Shown here: positions 12,767-21,429 of the stretch, piece by piece
How the letters are laid out: each line of letters opens with the position of its first letter
Numbering within the stretch: the first letter of the stretch is position 1
IMG/VR virus record: IMGVR_UViG_3300023179_000233
Span: 1-40,044 of that record
Origin: a virus
Reading direction: 5' to 3' (one strand)
DNA length: 40,044 nucleotides
Program-made: the position numbers and the translations under genes
The notes under the pieces: model-generated
Databases searched by the model: none
What the model was told of the DNA's origin: nothing
The model's input: only the letters and a program-made list of their open reading frames with translations

Positions 12767-13423
12767 ATGGGTAAGAAACCAGTAGCAGCAGCAGCGCCGG
12801 TTCAACCAGCGCCGGTTATCAGTGCAGTGCAGGCCGATGCAGCTTTTGCAGCCGGTGCAGGTGAAGCTCGCACTAGCTTAGCTAGAATCGAGACGGCCGA
12901 GAATTTCGCTCGGGCCTTGGGTACTAATCCAACCTTCCAGGCCTGGGAAGCAATGCGCCTGAAATGGACTGAAGGGTATCACTCAGTGAAACCCGACACT
13001 TCGAGCAATGCAGGCGACAAGGCCTGGGCTAGCTTTGCCAAGTACATGGGCGAGCTTTACGGGATTGAAAAGCCCAAGAGTACTAGCGCAGCAGCAGAGA
13101 AAAAAGCTGCAGAGCGGGAAGCTGCAAAAGGTAAGCTCGAAGAAAAGTATGAGGGCCAAGATCTAGCTCAAATCATGCAACAGATTGAAGCTCAGTACAC
13201 AAAGCTAGCTAAGAAGCCCAGTGATAAGCATACCGAGAAAACCCTGAAAGAGCTTAAGCAAATCGCCCGAATTCGGGAAGCTGAGGAGAAGGAGGAGCTT
13301 GCGGACGAAATCAAGGGATTGAAGGAGGATATCCGTAAGCTGATAACAAGCTGCAAGAACGTGGAATTGTTGCGTGAAGTACATGACACACTATCAACCG
13401 AGGAGAATGATGATGAAATCTAA
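12767..13423 (+). CDS. Coiled-coil hypothetical protein, paralogue 2
   Basis: A 218-residue protein homologous to the 12003 product. It adds an Ala/Pro-rich N-terminal extension (about 40 residues), then the shared block L-G-T-N-P-T-F, K-P-D-T-S, A-W-A-S-F, a Lys/Glu/Ala coiled coil, L-K-E-L-K-Q-I-A and a C-terminal K-L-I-T-S-C-K-N. It ends in an acidic tail. AGGAG precedes the ATG. Codon choice is more GCA- and AGCT-rich than in paralogue 1, so the two have diverged well beyond a recent copy. Function unknown; the layout suggests a self-associating or nucleic-acid-associated protein, without proof. Confidence 0.8.
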   Translation: MGKKPVAAAAPVQPAPVISAVQADAAFAAGAGEARTSLARIETAENFARALGTNPTFQAWEAMRLKWTEGYHSVKPDTSSNAGDKAWASFAKYMGELYGIEKPKSTSAAAEKKAAEREAAKGKLEEKYEGQDLAQIMQQIEAQYTKLAKKPSDKHTEKTLKELKQIARIREAEEKEELADEIKGLKEDIRKLITSCKNVELLREVHDTLSTEENDDEI

Positions 13424-13631
13424 TATCAAGGAAATCGAGCGCAAGTTGCGGGATAGGTGCTACGACATCGGCTATGAAATGAATAGTTCAATGTCGGACA
13501 TTGTTGTGAATGACACTATTTCCCCAAACGATAAAGTAGCTTATGTAATCAATATCCATGAAGCTATGAAAGCCCTGTGTACGCTAGAACGTAGAATCAA
13601 CATAGCATTAAATGCGATAAGCACTAAGTAG
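13413..13631 (+). CDS. Small helical hypothetical protein
   Basis: A 72-residue protein (M-K-S-N-I-K-E-I-E-R-K-L) made of amphipathic helices, no domain recognised. It overlaps the end of paralogue 2 by 11 bases. ATG codons at 13407, 13410 and 13413 stand in a row; 13413 has the best distance (7 bases) from AGGAG. It ends before a strong terminator. Confidence 0.62.
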   Translation: MKSNIKEIERKLRDRCYDIGYEMNSSMSDIVVNDTISPNDKVAYVINIHEAMKALCTLERRINIALNAISTK

Positions 13632-13648
13632 ACCGGCTGCACCCCATC

Positions 13649-13677
13649 AACCCCAGGCTAAACCCCTGGGGTTTTTT
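13649..13677 (+). terminator. Rho-independent terminator
   Basis: AACCCCAGG, 7-base loop, CCTGGGGTT running into a T-run. It closes the paralogue 2 unit. Confidence 0.92.
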
Positions 13678-13906
13678 GTTGCCTGGACGACCCCAGGCCT
13701 ATCGAATCCATCCAGGCCGACCCCCACCAGTACCCCACCCCCCTAAACCGACCATATAGGCTACGCCGCAGTACGCACACTGTTTTGCACATTACTCACT
13801 TAATTTTTCAAAACACCCCCCACCCCCTTGTTTTTTTCTATATGTGCTTATAATATGCGCGTTTAGAAACGCACCCCCTTAACATTTCTGGAGTCCCGTT
13901 TCCTCC
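13678..13906 (+). other. Intergenic leader before the terminase genes
   Basis: About 230 bases without a gene. The first part is rich in CCAGG/CCTGG and C-runs. A promoter and a short palindrome (GCGTTT-AG-AAACGC, 13859-13872, over the expected transcription start) follow. The nearest ribosome site, GGAG, is 13 bases before the terminase ATG, which is wider than usual. Confidence 0.6.
13828..13854 (+). promoter_or_regulatory. Promoter for the packaging/head operon
   Basis: A perfect TATAAT at 13849 with TTGTTT 15 bases upstream. The -10 is convincing; the short spacer makes the -35 uncertain. Confidence 0.6.
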
Positions 13907-14551
13907 ATGACTATTTCTATTACGCCAGATTTCGAGCATCCAGTACCTAAGTCATTCAAAGACAATAACGCAGACACACTGCGTGAAAATGCGCGGGTCG
14001 CAGCTAGGACAGCAGCCATGCTTGTTGAGCTAGGTATGCCGTTTGAAATGACTAAGGAGGATGAAGAAGCAGCGCAAAAACTGTTTCAAGAGTTTGATAA
14101 AAATAAAGGCGCAGAGAAAGAAGGCCATAACCCCCCTGCTCTATACGATGGGTCAGTATCTATTAAGTTAGCAGCTTTGCTTAACGAATACGATAAGCAA
14201 GTAGTAACTGATGCTGTTCAAGTACGTACGTTTATAACTAATCGGCTATTGGAGTTGTCGTCATGCGGCGACGCTAAAAACGAACTGCGTGCTTTAGAAC
14301 TGCTTGGAAAGATGTCTGATATCGGGGCATTTACTGAAAAAACAGAAATTACTATTACGCACCGTACTTCGGAAGATTTGCGTAAGGCTATTGAAGACAA
14401 GATTCATAGATTGCTCGGAGGCGATGTTATCGACGTAAAGCCGGTAAGCGTTGTTGAGGAGCTTGGCCTAGTGGAAATGGAACATGCAGATAAATCCGCA
14501 GGAAGTTCAGAAACTTCAGTTACTACTGAAGAATCTGCCGAACTTACCTGA
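13907..14551 (+). CDS. Terminase small subunit (putative)
   Basis: A 214-residue protein placed directly before the large terminase and overlapping it by 68 bases. The centre (about 75-150) is helical, with V-S-I-K-L-A-A-L-L-N-E-Y and N-E-L-R-A-L-E-L-L-G-K-M-S-D-I-G-A-F-T-E, the latter typical of terminase small-subunit-like proteins. No clear N-terminal helix-turn-helix is visible. The C-terminal tail is acidic and Ser/Thr-rich. It probably recognises phage DNA for packaging. Call based on the motif and on position. Confidence 0.75.
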   Translation: MTISITPDFEHPVPKSFKDNNADTLRENARVAARTAAMLVELGMPFEMTKEDEEAAQKLFQEFDKNKGAEKEGHNPPALYDGSVSIKLAALLNEYDKQVVTDAVQVRTFITNRLLELSSCGDAKNELRALELLGKMSDIGAFTEKTEITITHRTSEDLRKAIEDKIHRLLGGDVIDVKPVSVVEELGLVEMEHADKSAGSSETSVTTEESAELT

Positions 14552-16010
14552 AGCGCAATTACGTTCGCTGCTGACTGATTTAACGCAGCATGAAAGATTG
14601 AAGGCCCGTGAGACTGCGGCGTCTGACTTCATGACGTTTGTAAAACGAGTGTGGCCGTCCTTTATTGAAGGTTACCACCACAAAAAAATGGCTAAAGCGT
14701 TTGAAAAAGTAGCTGAAGGTAAGATAAAACGCTTAATCATTAATATGCCACCCCGCCATACCAAGTCTGAGTTTGCCTCTTACTTACTACCAGCTTGGTT
14801 TTTAGGTAGGTACCCAAACAAAAAAGTTATTCAGACCGCCCACACAGCAGAACTAGCAGTTGGTTTTGGTCGAAAAGTACGAAATCTTGTCGATTCTGAC
14901 GTTTATTCCGATATTTTCCCTGGGGTATCACTGCAAGCTGACTCAAAAGCTGCCGGTAGATGGAACACAAACAAGGCTGGTGAGTACTTTGCTATTGGTG
15001 TAGGAGGTGCTGTTACTGGTAAGGGTGCTGATATCCTTATTATTGATGACCCGCACTCAGAACAGGAGGCTGCATTAGCCGCAACTAACCCAGAAATCTA
15101 CGACAAAGTGTACGAGTGGTATACATCTGGACCTCGGCAGCGTTTACAGCCGGGAGGGTCAATTATTATTGTGATGACTCGGTGGGGTTTGCGTGATTTA
15201 ACAGGGCAAGTTGTTAAATCTAGCATGCAAAGAGGGGGTGATGACTGGGAAGTTATTGAATTTCCTGCAATTTTACCCTCTGGAAACCCACTTTGGCCTG
15301 AATTTTGGTCACTAAACGAACTTTCTGCGCTTCGGGAGGAGCTTCCTAACAGCAAATGGCAGGCTCAGTACCAGCAGCAGCCAACTTCTGAAGAAGGTGC
15401 CATCGTTAAGCGTGAATGGTGGAAAGTATGGGAGAAAGAAACGCCTCCGCGATGCGATTACATTATTCAATCATGGGATACAGCATTTGAAACGACTACT
15501 AGGTCGGACTATTCTGCTTGTACTACGTGGGGTATATGGACTAACGACGAAGACAACGCTCAAAACAATATTATTTTGCTTAACGTCATTAAAGCTCGTA
15601 TGGAATTCCATGAACTGAAGAAAAAAGTTATGGAAGAGTACAATGAATGGGAACCAGATACTTTAATCGTAGAGAAAAAAGCTTCTGGTATTTCGTTATA
15701 CCAAGAATTACGTAGGATGGGCGTACCGGTGCAGGAATTTACGCCAAGTAAAGGTAATGACAAGATAACTAGGCTTAATGCAGTGTCTGACATTATTGCA
15801 TCAGGCAAAGTTTGGGTGCCAAATACACGTTGGGCTGATGAGCTTGTAGATGAAATTGCTAGTTTTCCGTCCGGGGAGCATGATGACTTAGTGGATGCTA
15901 CGACGTTAGCGTTAGCTAGATTTAGAAATGGTGGTTTTTTGCGGTTGCCATCAGACCAACCTGATCCAATTCAGTACTTCAAGCGTAAAAACCAATACGC
16001 TTACTATTAG
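14484..16010 (+). CDS. terL: Terminase large subunit
   Basis: A 508-residue DNA-packaging motor. The ATPase domain has a Walker A variant P-P-R-H-T-K-S (residues 89-95) and Walker B I-L-I-I-D-D-P (184-190), with the coupling motif V-M-T-R-W-G. The RNase H-like nuclease domain begins at S-W-D-T-A-F (D331), continues with L-I-V-E-K-K-A-S-G and ends with H-D-D-L-V-D-A near 470. Length is normal for the family. It docks on the portal encoded next. Confidence 0.97.
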   Translation: MQINPQEVQKLQLLLKNLPNLPEAQLRSLLTDLTQHERLKARETAASDFMTFVKRVWPSFIEGYHHKKMAKAFEKVAEGKIKRLIINMPPRHTKSEFASYLLPAWFLGRYPNKKVIQTAHTAELAVGFGRKVRNLVDSDVYSDIFPGVSLQADSKAAGRWNTNKAGEYFAIGVGGAVTGKGADILIIDDPHSEQEAALAATNPEIYDKVYEWYTSGPRQRLQPGGSIIIVMTRWGLRDLTGQVVKSSMQRGGDDWEVIEFPAILPSGNPLWPEFWSLNELSALREELPNSKWQAQYQQQPTSEEGAIVKREWWKVWEKETPPRCDYIIQSWDTAFETTTRSDYSACTTWGIWTNDEDNAQNNIILLNVIKARMEFHELKKKVMEEYNEWEPDTLIVEKKASGISLYQELRRMGVPVQEFTPSKGNDKITRLNAVSDIIASGKVWVPNTRWADELVDEIASFPSGEHDDLVDATTLALARFRNGGFLRLPSDQPDPIQYFKRKNQYAYY

Positions 16011-16019
16011 GAATAAATC

Positions 16020-18554
16020 ATGGCTACAAGTAGTTTTTTTGACAAGTCGTTAAACCAAGCGCCGATGGGGCTATCGGATCGAGATGAACTTGAAGAAAGC
16101 CCAGGCATTGAGATCGAGATTGAAGATCCTGAGTCTGTAGCTATTGGGTTGGGCGGCTTGGAAATTGTAATTGGCAAAGAAAAAGATGATATTGGCGATG
16201 AGGATTTTAATGCCAATCTTGCCGAAGAAATGGACGAGAAAGAGCTAGCTACGCTGGCTAATGATCTGTGCGGCGATTTTGATGATGATATCTCATCCCG
16301 TAAAGATTGGATGCAGACATTTGTTGATGGATTAGATTTGCTTGGTTTAAAGGTTGAAGACCGCACAGAACCTTGGCCTGGAGCTTGTGGCGTGTACCAC
16401 CCATTGCTGACAGAAGCAGTTGTTAAGTTTCAGTCAGAAACAATTATGGAAACTTTCCCAGCATCAGGGCCAGTGCGCTCTAAGATTATTGGGGAAGAAA
16501 CTAAAGAAAAGAAAGAGTCTGCTATGCGTGTGCAGGCAGATATGAATCACCAGCTTACCGATGTGATGGTTGAGTACAGGCCAGAACACGAGAAAATGTT
16601 ATGGGGGTTGGGGCTGTCAGGTAATGCATTTAAAAAGGTCTACTATGATCTGCGGCTGGGTCGGCAAACTTCAATGTATGTATCAGCGGATGATCTTGTG
16701 GTGCCCTACGGCGCTGCCAATATTGAGACTTCTGAACGTGTTACGCATGTGATGCGTAAGACTAAAAACGAGTTACAGCGTCTGATGGACGCAGGGTTTT
16801 ATATTGATATTGAGCTTGAAGATCCGACGGATTCACTTGATGAGGTTGAGAAAAAGATTGCAGAGAAAATGGGGTTCAGGGCTACAACGGACTCGCGGTA
16901 CAAAATCTTAGAGATGCACGTTGACCTGGATCTGCCAGGATTTCCAGATAAAGATGAGGATGGGAAAGAAACCGGATTGGCTGTTCCTTATGTAGTGACA
17001 ATTGAAAAATCAAACGGCAAGATTCTTTCTATCCGAAGAAACTGGAACCCAAGCGATGAGCTAAAACAAAAACGCCAGCACTTTGTTCACTATGGGTATA
17101 TCCCAGGTTTTGGCTTTTATTACTTTGGTTTGATCCATTTAATCGGTGGGTTTGCTAAGTCGGGTACATCTATCCTTCGTCAGCTTGTTGATGCTGGTAC
17201 ATTATCAAACCTCCCCGGTGGTTTTAAGACAAAAGGCATGCGTACGAAGGGGGATGACACTCCATTTTCCCCTGCTGAATGGCGCGATGTCGATATTGGC
17301 TCAGGCACACTTAAAGACAACATCATGCCGCTCCCGTACAAGGAGCCTTCGCAGGTGTTGGCAGCACTCATGGATAAGATCATTGATGAAGGCAGACGGT
17401 TTGCGTCGGCTGCTGATCTCAAGGTCTCGGATATGTCCGCTCAGTCCCCAGTTGGGACTACGCTAGCTATATTAGAGCGTACATTAAAAGTGATGTCTGC
17501 TGTTCAGGCACGGATTCACTATTCGATGAAGCAGGAGTTTAAGCTCCTGAAAGAAATTATTGCTGACTATACGCCGGAAGAGTATGGCTACGAGCCGGTT
17601 GATGGCAGACCCAAAGCTAAAAAGTCTGACTACGACAACGTCGATGTAATCCCTGTTAGCGACCCTAACGCTGCGACAATGAGTCAGAAGGTTGTGCAGT
17701 ATCAAGCAGTCCTTCAGTTGGCGCAGACCGCACCGCAGTTATATGATTTACCGTATCTCCATAGGCAAATGCTTGAAGTTCTTGGCATCAAAAACGCTGA
17801 GAAACTCGTGCCGATGGAGGACGATATGAAGCCGGTCGATCCGGTTTCGGAAAACATGGACTTGTTTACAAACAAGCCCGTCAAGGCGTTTATCTACCAA
17901 GATCACGCCGCACACATCACAGTGCATATGTCTGCACTGCAAGACCCCGTTACTGCACAAATTCTTGGCCAGAGTCCAAACGCTCAAGCCATGCAAGCAG
18001 CATTTATGGCGCACATTGCCGAACACTTTGCGTTCCAATACCGTAAAAACATTGAAGAGAAACTTGGGGTTCCCTACCCTGCACCCAACGAAGAAATGCC
18101 CAAAGAGTTGGAGGTCGAGGTCTCTCGCCTTGCCGCAGCAGGTGCTCAGAAACTGTTGCAGGCTAACCAAGCGATGGCCCAGCAAGCGCAGGCTCAACAG
18201 CAAGCGCAAGATCCGATTGTGCAGATGCAGCAACAAGAGCTTCAGTTACAGGCTCAGGAGTTACAGCGCAAAGCACAAAAAGATCAAACCGACGCACAGC
18301 TAAAGGCAGCTCAGATTGAGACCGAGCGTATGCGTATTCAGTCGCAGATGGAGCTTGATGGTGCCCGTCTTGGGGCGCAAATTGCCAAAGATCAAACGGA
18401 GCAAGAGTTCCAGCAAGGTGTTGAAGCCGTACGCAATGAGATTGAAGGTACTCGGATTGGGGTGGATATTGCTAAGAATATTGCTGCAATGCAGCAACAA
18501 CGTGAGCAGGCTACCCAGCAAGCAGTGCAGTCAAAAGGGAAAACTAAAGAATGA
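16020..18554 (+). CDS. Portal protein, large with Gln-rich C-terminus
   Basis: An 844-residue protein following terL. The N-terminal 100 residues are very acidic. The core has W-P-G-A-C-G-V-Y-H-P-L-L-T-E-A, then G-L-G-L-S-G-N-A-F-K-K-V-Y-Y, and later K-V-S-D-M-S-A-Q-S-P-V-G-T-T, which fit the large podovirus-type portal family. Residues about 700-840 form a long Gln/Ala coiled coil, as in the barrel of P22-type portals. AGGA precedes the ATG. The dodecamer forms the DNA channel and head-tail vertex. Confidence 0.93.
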   Translation: MATSSFFDKSLNQAPMGLSDRDELEESPGIEIEIEDPESVAIGLGGLEIVIGKEKDDIGDEDFNANLAEEMDEKELATLANDLCGDFDDDISSRKDWMQTFVDGLDLLGLKVEDRTEPWPGACGVYHPLLTEAVVKFQSETIMETFPASGPVRSKIIGEETKEKKESAMRVQADMNHQLTDVMVEYRPEHEKMLWGLGLSGNAFKKVYYDLRLGRQTSMYVSADDLVVPYGAANIETSERVTHVMRKTKNELQRLMDAGFYIDIELEDPTDSLDEVEKKIAEKMGFRATTDSRYKILEMHVDLDLPGFPDKDEDGKETGLAVPYVVTIEKSNGKILSIRRNWNPSDELKQKRQHFVHYGYIPGFGFYYFGLIHLIGGFAKSGTSILRQLVDAGTLSNLPGGFKTKGMRTKGDDTPFSPAEWRDVDIGSGTLKDNIMPLPYKEPSQVLAALMDKIIDEGRRFASAADLKVSDMSAQSPVGTTLAILERTLKVMSAVQARIHYSMKQEFKLLKEIIADYTPEEYGYEPVDGRPKAKKSDYDNVDVIPVSDPNAATMSQKVVQYQAVLQLAQTAPQLYDLPYLHRQMLEVLGIKNAEKLVPMEDDMKPVDPVSENMDLFTNKPVKAFIYQDHAAHITVHMSALQDPVTAQILGQSPNAQAMQAAFMAHIAEHFAFQYRKNIEEKLGVPYPAPNEEMPKELEVEVSRLAAAGAQKLLQANQAMAQQAQAQQQAQDPIVQMQQQELQLQAQELQRKAQKDQTDAQLKAAQIETERMRIQSQMELDGARLGAQIAKDQTEQEFQQGVEAVRNEIEGTRIGVDIAKNIAAMQQQREQATQQAVQSKGKTKE

Positions 18555-18745
18555 ATTCTCAAGTTTTAGAGTATTTGATTAAGCGTTGCCATGACGAAGA
18601 AAGCCATTTGGCCGAAACTTTAGGGCAAGGTTTAGCAAAGGACCACGCTGATTATCGCCATCAGTGCGGGATTATTAGAGGTTTGGCAATGGCGAGACAA
18701 ATGCTAATTGATGTAGCAGAAAGGATGGAAAACGACGATGAGTGA
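18551..18745 (+). CDS. Small helical hypothetical protein
   Basis: A 64-residue helical protein starting M-N-S-Q-V-L-E-Y-L. Starts in an ATGA overlap with the portal stop and overlaps the co-chaperonin start by 8 bases, so it is translationally coupled within the head operon. Function unknown. Confidence 0.78.
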   Translation: MNSQVLEYLIKRCHDEESHLAETLGQGLAKDHADYRHQCGIIRGLAMARQMLIDVAERMENDDE

Positions 18746-19139
18746 ACTCCTAGTAGGGTCTACAAGCGGCTCTGCGACGGTACTACCTGAAACCGCCGAA
18801 GAAAAAGCTCGACAACTGCCCGATCCGTCAGGCTATCGAATCTTGTGTGGCATCCCAGAGATTGAAGACAAGTTTGATAATGGTCTGATTAAAGCTGACG
18901 TAACTATGCACCACGAGGAATTGCTTACAACGGTGCTGTTCGTTATCAAGATGGGGCCAGATGCGTACAAAGACGAGAAGCGATTCCCGTCGGGGCCGTA
19001 TTGCAGAACAGGTGATTTTATATTGGTTCGCCCCCATGCAGGCACACGGTTAAAGATTCATGGCCGTGAATTTCGCATCATTAACGATGATTCTGTCGAG
19101 GGGGTCGTAGAAGATCCTCGCGGTATTAGTCGCTCATAA
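18738..19139 (+). CDS. GroES-like co-chaperonin (putative)
   Basis: A 133-residue beta-rich protein. Its second half follows the cpn10 order: G-Y-R-I-L, a glycine-bordered strand with V-L-F-V-I-K-M-G-P, a G-D-F-I-L-V-R-P strand, then K-I-H-G-R-E-F-R-I-I-N-D-D-S-V-E-G-V-V-E. An N-terminal extension of about 30 residues is not part of the fold. The segment after G-L-I-K-A-D may be the mobile loop. Known phage co-chaperonins (such as T4 gp31) cap host GroEL for folding capsid protein; the position between portal and capsid genes fits that. The assignment rests on a short pattern, not on an alignment. Confidence 0.75.
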   Translation: MSELLVGSTSGSATVLPETAEEKARQLPDPSGYRILCGIPEIEDKFDNGLIKADVTMHHEELLTTVLFVIKMGPDAYKDEKRFPSGPYCRTGDFILVRPHAGTRLKIHGREFRIINDDSVEGVVEDPRGISRS

Positions 19140-19149
19140 GGAGTTAATT

Positions 19150-20082
19150 ATGTCCGAAGCAACTAAAAAAGAAGCTGAAAATCAAATTGAAATTGAGATT
19201 GAAGACGACACGCCCCCGGAAGATCGCGGGCGGCAACCCATGCCGGAAGATCTTGTCAAAGAGTTAGAAAATGACGAACTTGAAGAGTATTCCGATAAGG
19301 TAAAAACCCGTCTCAAGCAGATGAAGAAGGTCTGGCACGATGAGCGCCGTGAGAAAGAACGTGTTCTTCGTGAACAGCAAGCTGCCATAGAAATAGCACA
19401 GCGGTTACAGAATGAAGTGGCGCATTTACGCGCTAAATCAGCCAATGATAACTACACGCTAATTAAATCTGCAACAAGTGCTGCGGAATTGGAGCTGCAG
19501 AAAGCTGAACGTGAGTATAAAGAAGCTTATGAGGCGGGGGATTCTGATCGCCTTGTAGAAGCGCAACGAACACTCAATGATGTTAATTTCAAATTACAAC
19601 GTTTGAAATCTGTAAAACCGCCTACGGAAACTGTACAAAATACAGAAAGTAGTGTAAATTATTCTCAACCGCAGCCACAAACTCCACGGTTAGACCCTAA
19701 AACTGATTCATGGCGTAGACAAAATACGTGGTTTGGATCAGATGATGAGATGACTGCAGCCGCTCTAGGTTTAAACAACAAGCTACTTAGAGAACGTGGT
19801 CAGGCTTTTGAGGGCACCGATGAGTATTGGCAAATCGTTGATAAGACGATGCGTAAAAGATTCCCCGAATATGATTGGGGAGATGAACCTGCTGAGGGAG
19901 CGTCAAGAGCTTCTCAGACACGGACAAATAAACCAGCTACTGTTGTAGCGCCGGTTTCACGTAGTACGGCCCCCACAAAGGTCAGACTAAAAGATTCTCA
20001 GATTGCCATTATCAAAAAGATGGGTATTACACCTGAGCAATATGTTAATGAAATGCTGAAACTGGAGCGTGCAAATGGCTGA
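19150..20082 (+). CDS. Putative scaffolding/capsid assembly protein
   Basis: A 310-residue, strongly acidic N-terminus (I-E-I-E-I-E-D-D) followed by a long coiled coil (about 50-160), a disordered Gln/Pro segment, and a basic C-terminal helix (R-L-K-D-S-Q-I-A-I-I-K-K-M-G) that could bind capsid subunits. This arrangement and its place upstream of the capsid gene are typical of scaffolding proteins. AAGGAG precedes the ATG. No protease is seen nearby. Confidence 0.7.
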   Translation: MSEATKKEAENQIEIEIEDDTPPEDRGRQPMPEDLVKELENDELEEYSDKVKTRLKQMKKVWHDERREKERVLREQQAAIEIAQRLQNEVAHLRAKSANDNYTLIKSATSAAELELQKAEREYKEAYEAGDSDRLVEAQRTLNDVNFKLQRLKSVKPPTETVQNTESSVNYSQPQPQTPRLDPKTDSWRRQNTWFGSDDEMTAAALGLNNKLLRERGQAFEGTDEYWQIVDKTMRKRFPEYDWGDEPAEGASRASQTRTNKPATVVAPVSRSTAPTKVRLKDSQIAIIKKMGITPEQYVNEMLKLERANG

Positions 20083-20524
20083 AAATCGTTTAACTCGTGA
20101 TGTTGAAAACCGTGAGCGCAGTAATCGTCCGAAACAATGGAAACGTGCTGATGTCCTTCCTGAAGTAGAGCCAATGCCTGGATATACACCACGCTGGGTA
20201 CGTGTGTCTTCATTAGGGAAAGCTGACCCCAAGAATGTCTCTGCCAAACTCAGAGAAGGGTGGGAGCCAGTAAGGATCGAAGAGCAACCGAACCTGAAGT
20301 TTATGCGCGACGAAAACAGCCGGTTTAAAGACAATATCGAGATCGACGGGTTGTTACTCTGCAAAATCCCCGAAGAGTTTGTTGAACAGCGTAAAGCGTT
20401 TTTCAATAAAGTTACTAAGGACAACATGGATGCTGTAGATAGCAGCTTTATGAGAGAGAGCGACTCTCGTATGCCACTCTTTGCTGAGAAGCGTACAAAA
20501 GTGTCGTTCGGTAAAGGAACTTAA
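20075..20524 (+). CDS. Head-region structural protein (unknown)
   Basis: A 149-residue protein. It contains W-V-R-V-S-S-L-G-K-A-D-P-K-N and a R-E-G-W-E-P-V-R block, seen in conserved head-cluster proteins of uncultured marine and freshwater phages. ATG at 20075 with GGAG seven bases away was preferred to GTG at 20069. It overlaps the scaffold gene by 8 bases. Function unknown; position suggests a minor head component or assembly factor. Confidence 0.72.
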   Translation: MAENRLTRDVENRERSNRPKQWKRADVLPEVEPMPGYTPRWVRVSSLGKADPKNVSAKLREGWEPVRIEEQPNLKFMRDENSRFKDNIEIDGLLLCKIPEEFVEQRKAFFNKVTKDNMDAVDSSFMRESDSRMPLFAEKRTKVSFGKGT

Positions 20525-20542
20525 TCTTTAACGAGGTCAAAA

Positions 20543-21418
20543 ATGGCATATCCTGTTATTGACGCTCCCTACGGTTTTAAAGCTATTAATGAGCTTAATG
20601 GCCTACCGTACGCAGGAGCAACAAGACAGTTCCCGATTGCCCGAAGCTATGCGACTAGTCTGTTTTACGGAGATCTAGTTCAACTTCAGACAGACGGAAC
20701 TTTGATTCTAACGTCTTACTCTGCCGCTTCCAGCCCCACTTCGGTGATTGCTGGTGCAATTGGCGTGTTTGTTGGTTGTCAGTTTACTAACCCAACAACT
20801 AAGCAACTTCAGTTCTCGCAGTATTATCCTGCTAGCACTGCTGCTGACGACATCCTGGCTTTTGTTGTGGATGATCCATCTGCTCTGTTTAAAGTTGTTA
20901 TGGTTGGTCAAACTTCCAGCGAAAGCAATACTGCCTCTACGGTTGGCTACGCTAACCAGTCGTTTATTGGAACTAACGTGTACGCGGTTACCGGTGTTGC
21001 TGGTAGCACTACTACGGGCAATTCTAAGATGGCTGTTTCGGGTGACGGTCCTACCAACGGTACAGGTAACGTCCGTGTCGCTTCTAGTTCGTTGCCATTC
21101 CGTGTTGTGGCTGTTGTGCCTGAAACTGCTTATGCCGTAACCGGTACGGGCACTTCTGCAAGCACGACAATTACTCTGGACGCTGCCGTTACTGGCCTTC
21201 AAGCTGGTATGGCTGTTATTTGTCCCGCAGCTTCTGCTGGTGGACAACCAGGGAACTACAACTACGTTACTAATGTTAACGGCACTACTGTTACTGTTGG
21301 CAAAACGCTCACGGCTTCTACCGCAGGGTCTCAGTTTACCTTTATTGGTTATCCTGAAGTTCTTGTTAAGTGGAACCAGGGCTGGCACAGCTATCAGTAC
21401 GCTACTGCGCTTGCATAA
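20543..21418 (+). CDS. Head decoration-like structural protein
   Basis: A 291-residue Thr/Ser/Gly/Val-rich beta protein starting M-A-Y-P-V-I-D-A-P-Y-G, a start shared by virion proteins of many uncultured aquatic phages. It includes G-D-L-V-Q-L near residue 50 and a late insert with S-T-T-I-T-L-D-A-A-V-T-G that resembles an Ig-like or surface domain. Immediately before the capsid gene. Most likely a decoration or minor capsid protein; not proven. Confidence 0.7.
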   Translation: MAYPVIDAPYGFKAINELNGLPYAGATRQFPIARSYATSLFYGDLVQLQTDGTLILTSYSAASSPTSVIAGAIGVFVGCQFTNPTTKQLQFSQYYPASTAADDILAFVVDDPSALFKVVMVGQTSSESNTASTVGYANQSFIGTNVYAVTGVAGSTTTGNSKMAVSGDGPTNGTGNVRVASSSLPFRVVAVVPETAYAVTGTGTSASTTITLDAAVTGLQAGMAVICPAASAGGQPGNYNYVTNVNGTTVTVGKTLTASTAGSQFTFIGYPEVLVKWNQGWHSYQYATALA

Positions 21419-21429
21419 GGGGAATTTAA

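Noticed and set aside
13678-13906. A gene or tRNA in the gap before the terminase genes
   Set aside because: No frame with a start and ribosome site and no cloverleaf or T-loop sequence was found; only the promoter and palindromes are supported.
20708-21388. 226-codon antisense frame over the decoration-like gene
   Set aside because: It is antisense to a well-supported virion gene, with low-complexity Ser/Arg/Asn translation and no family motif.
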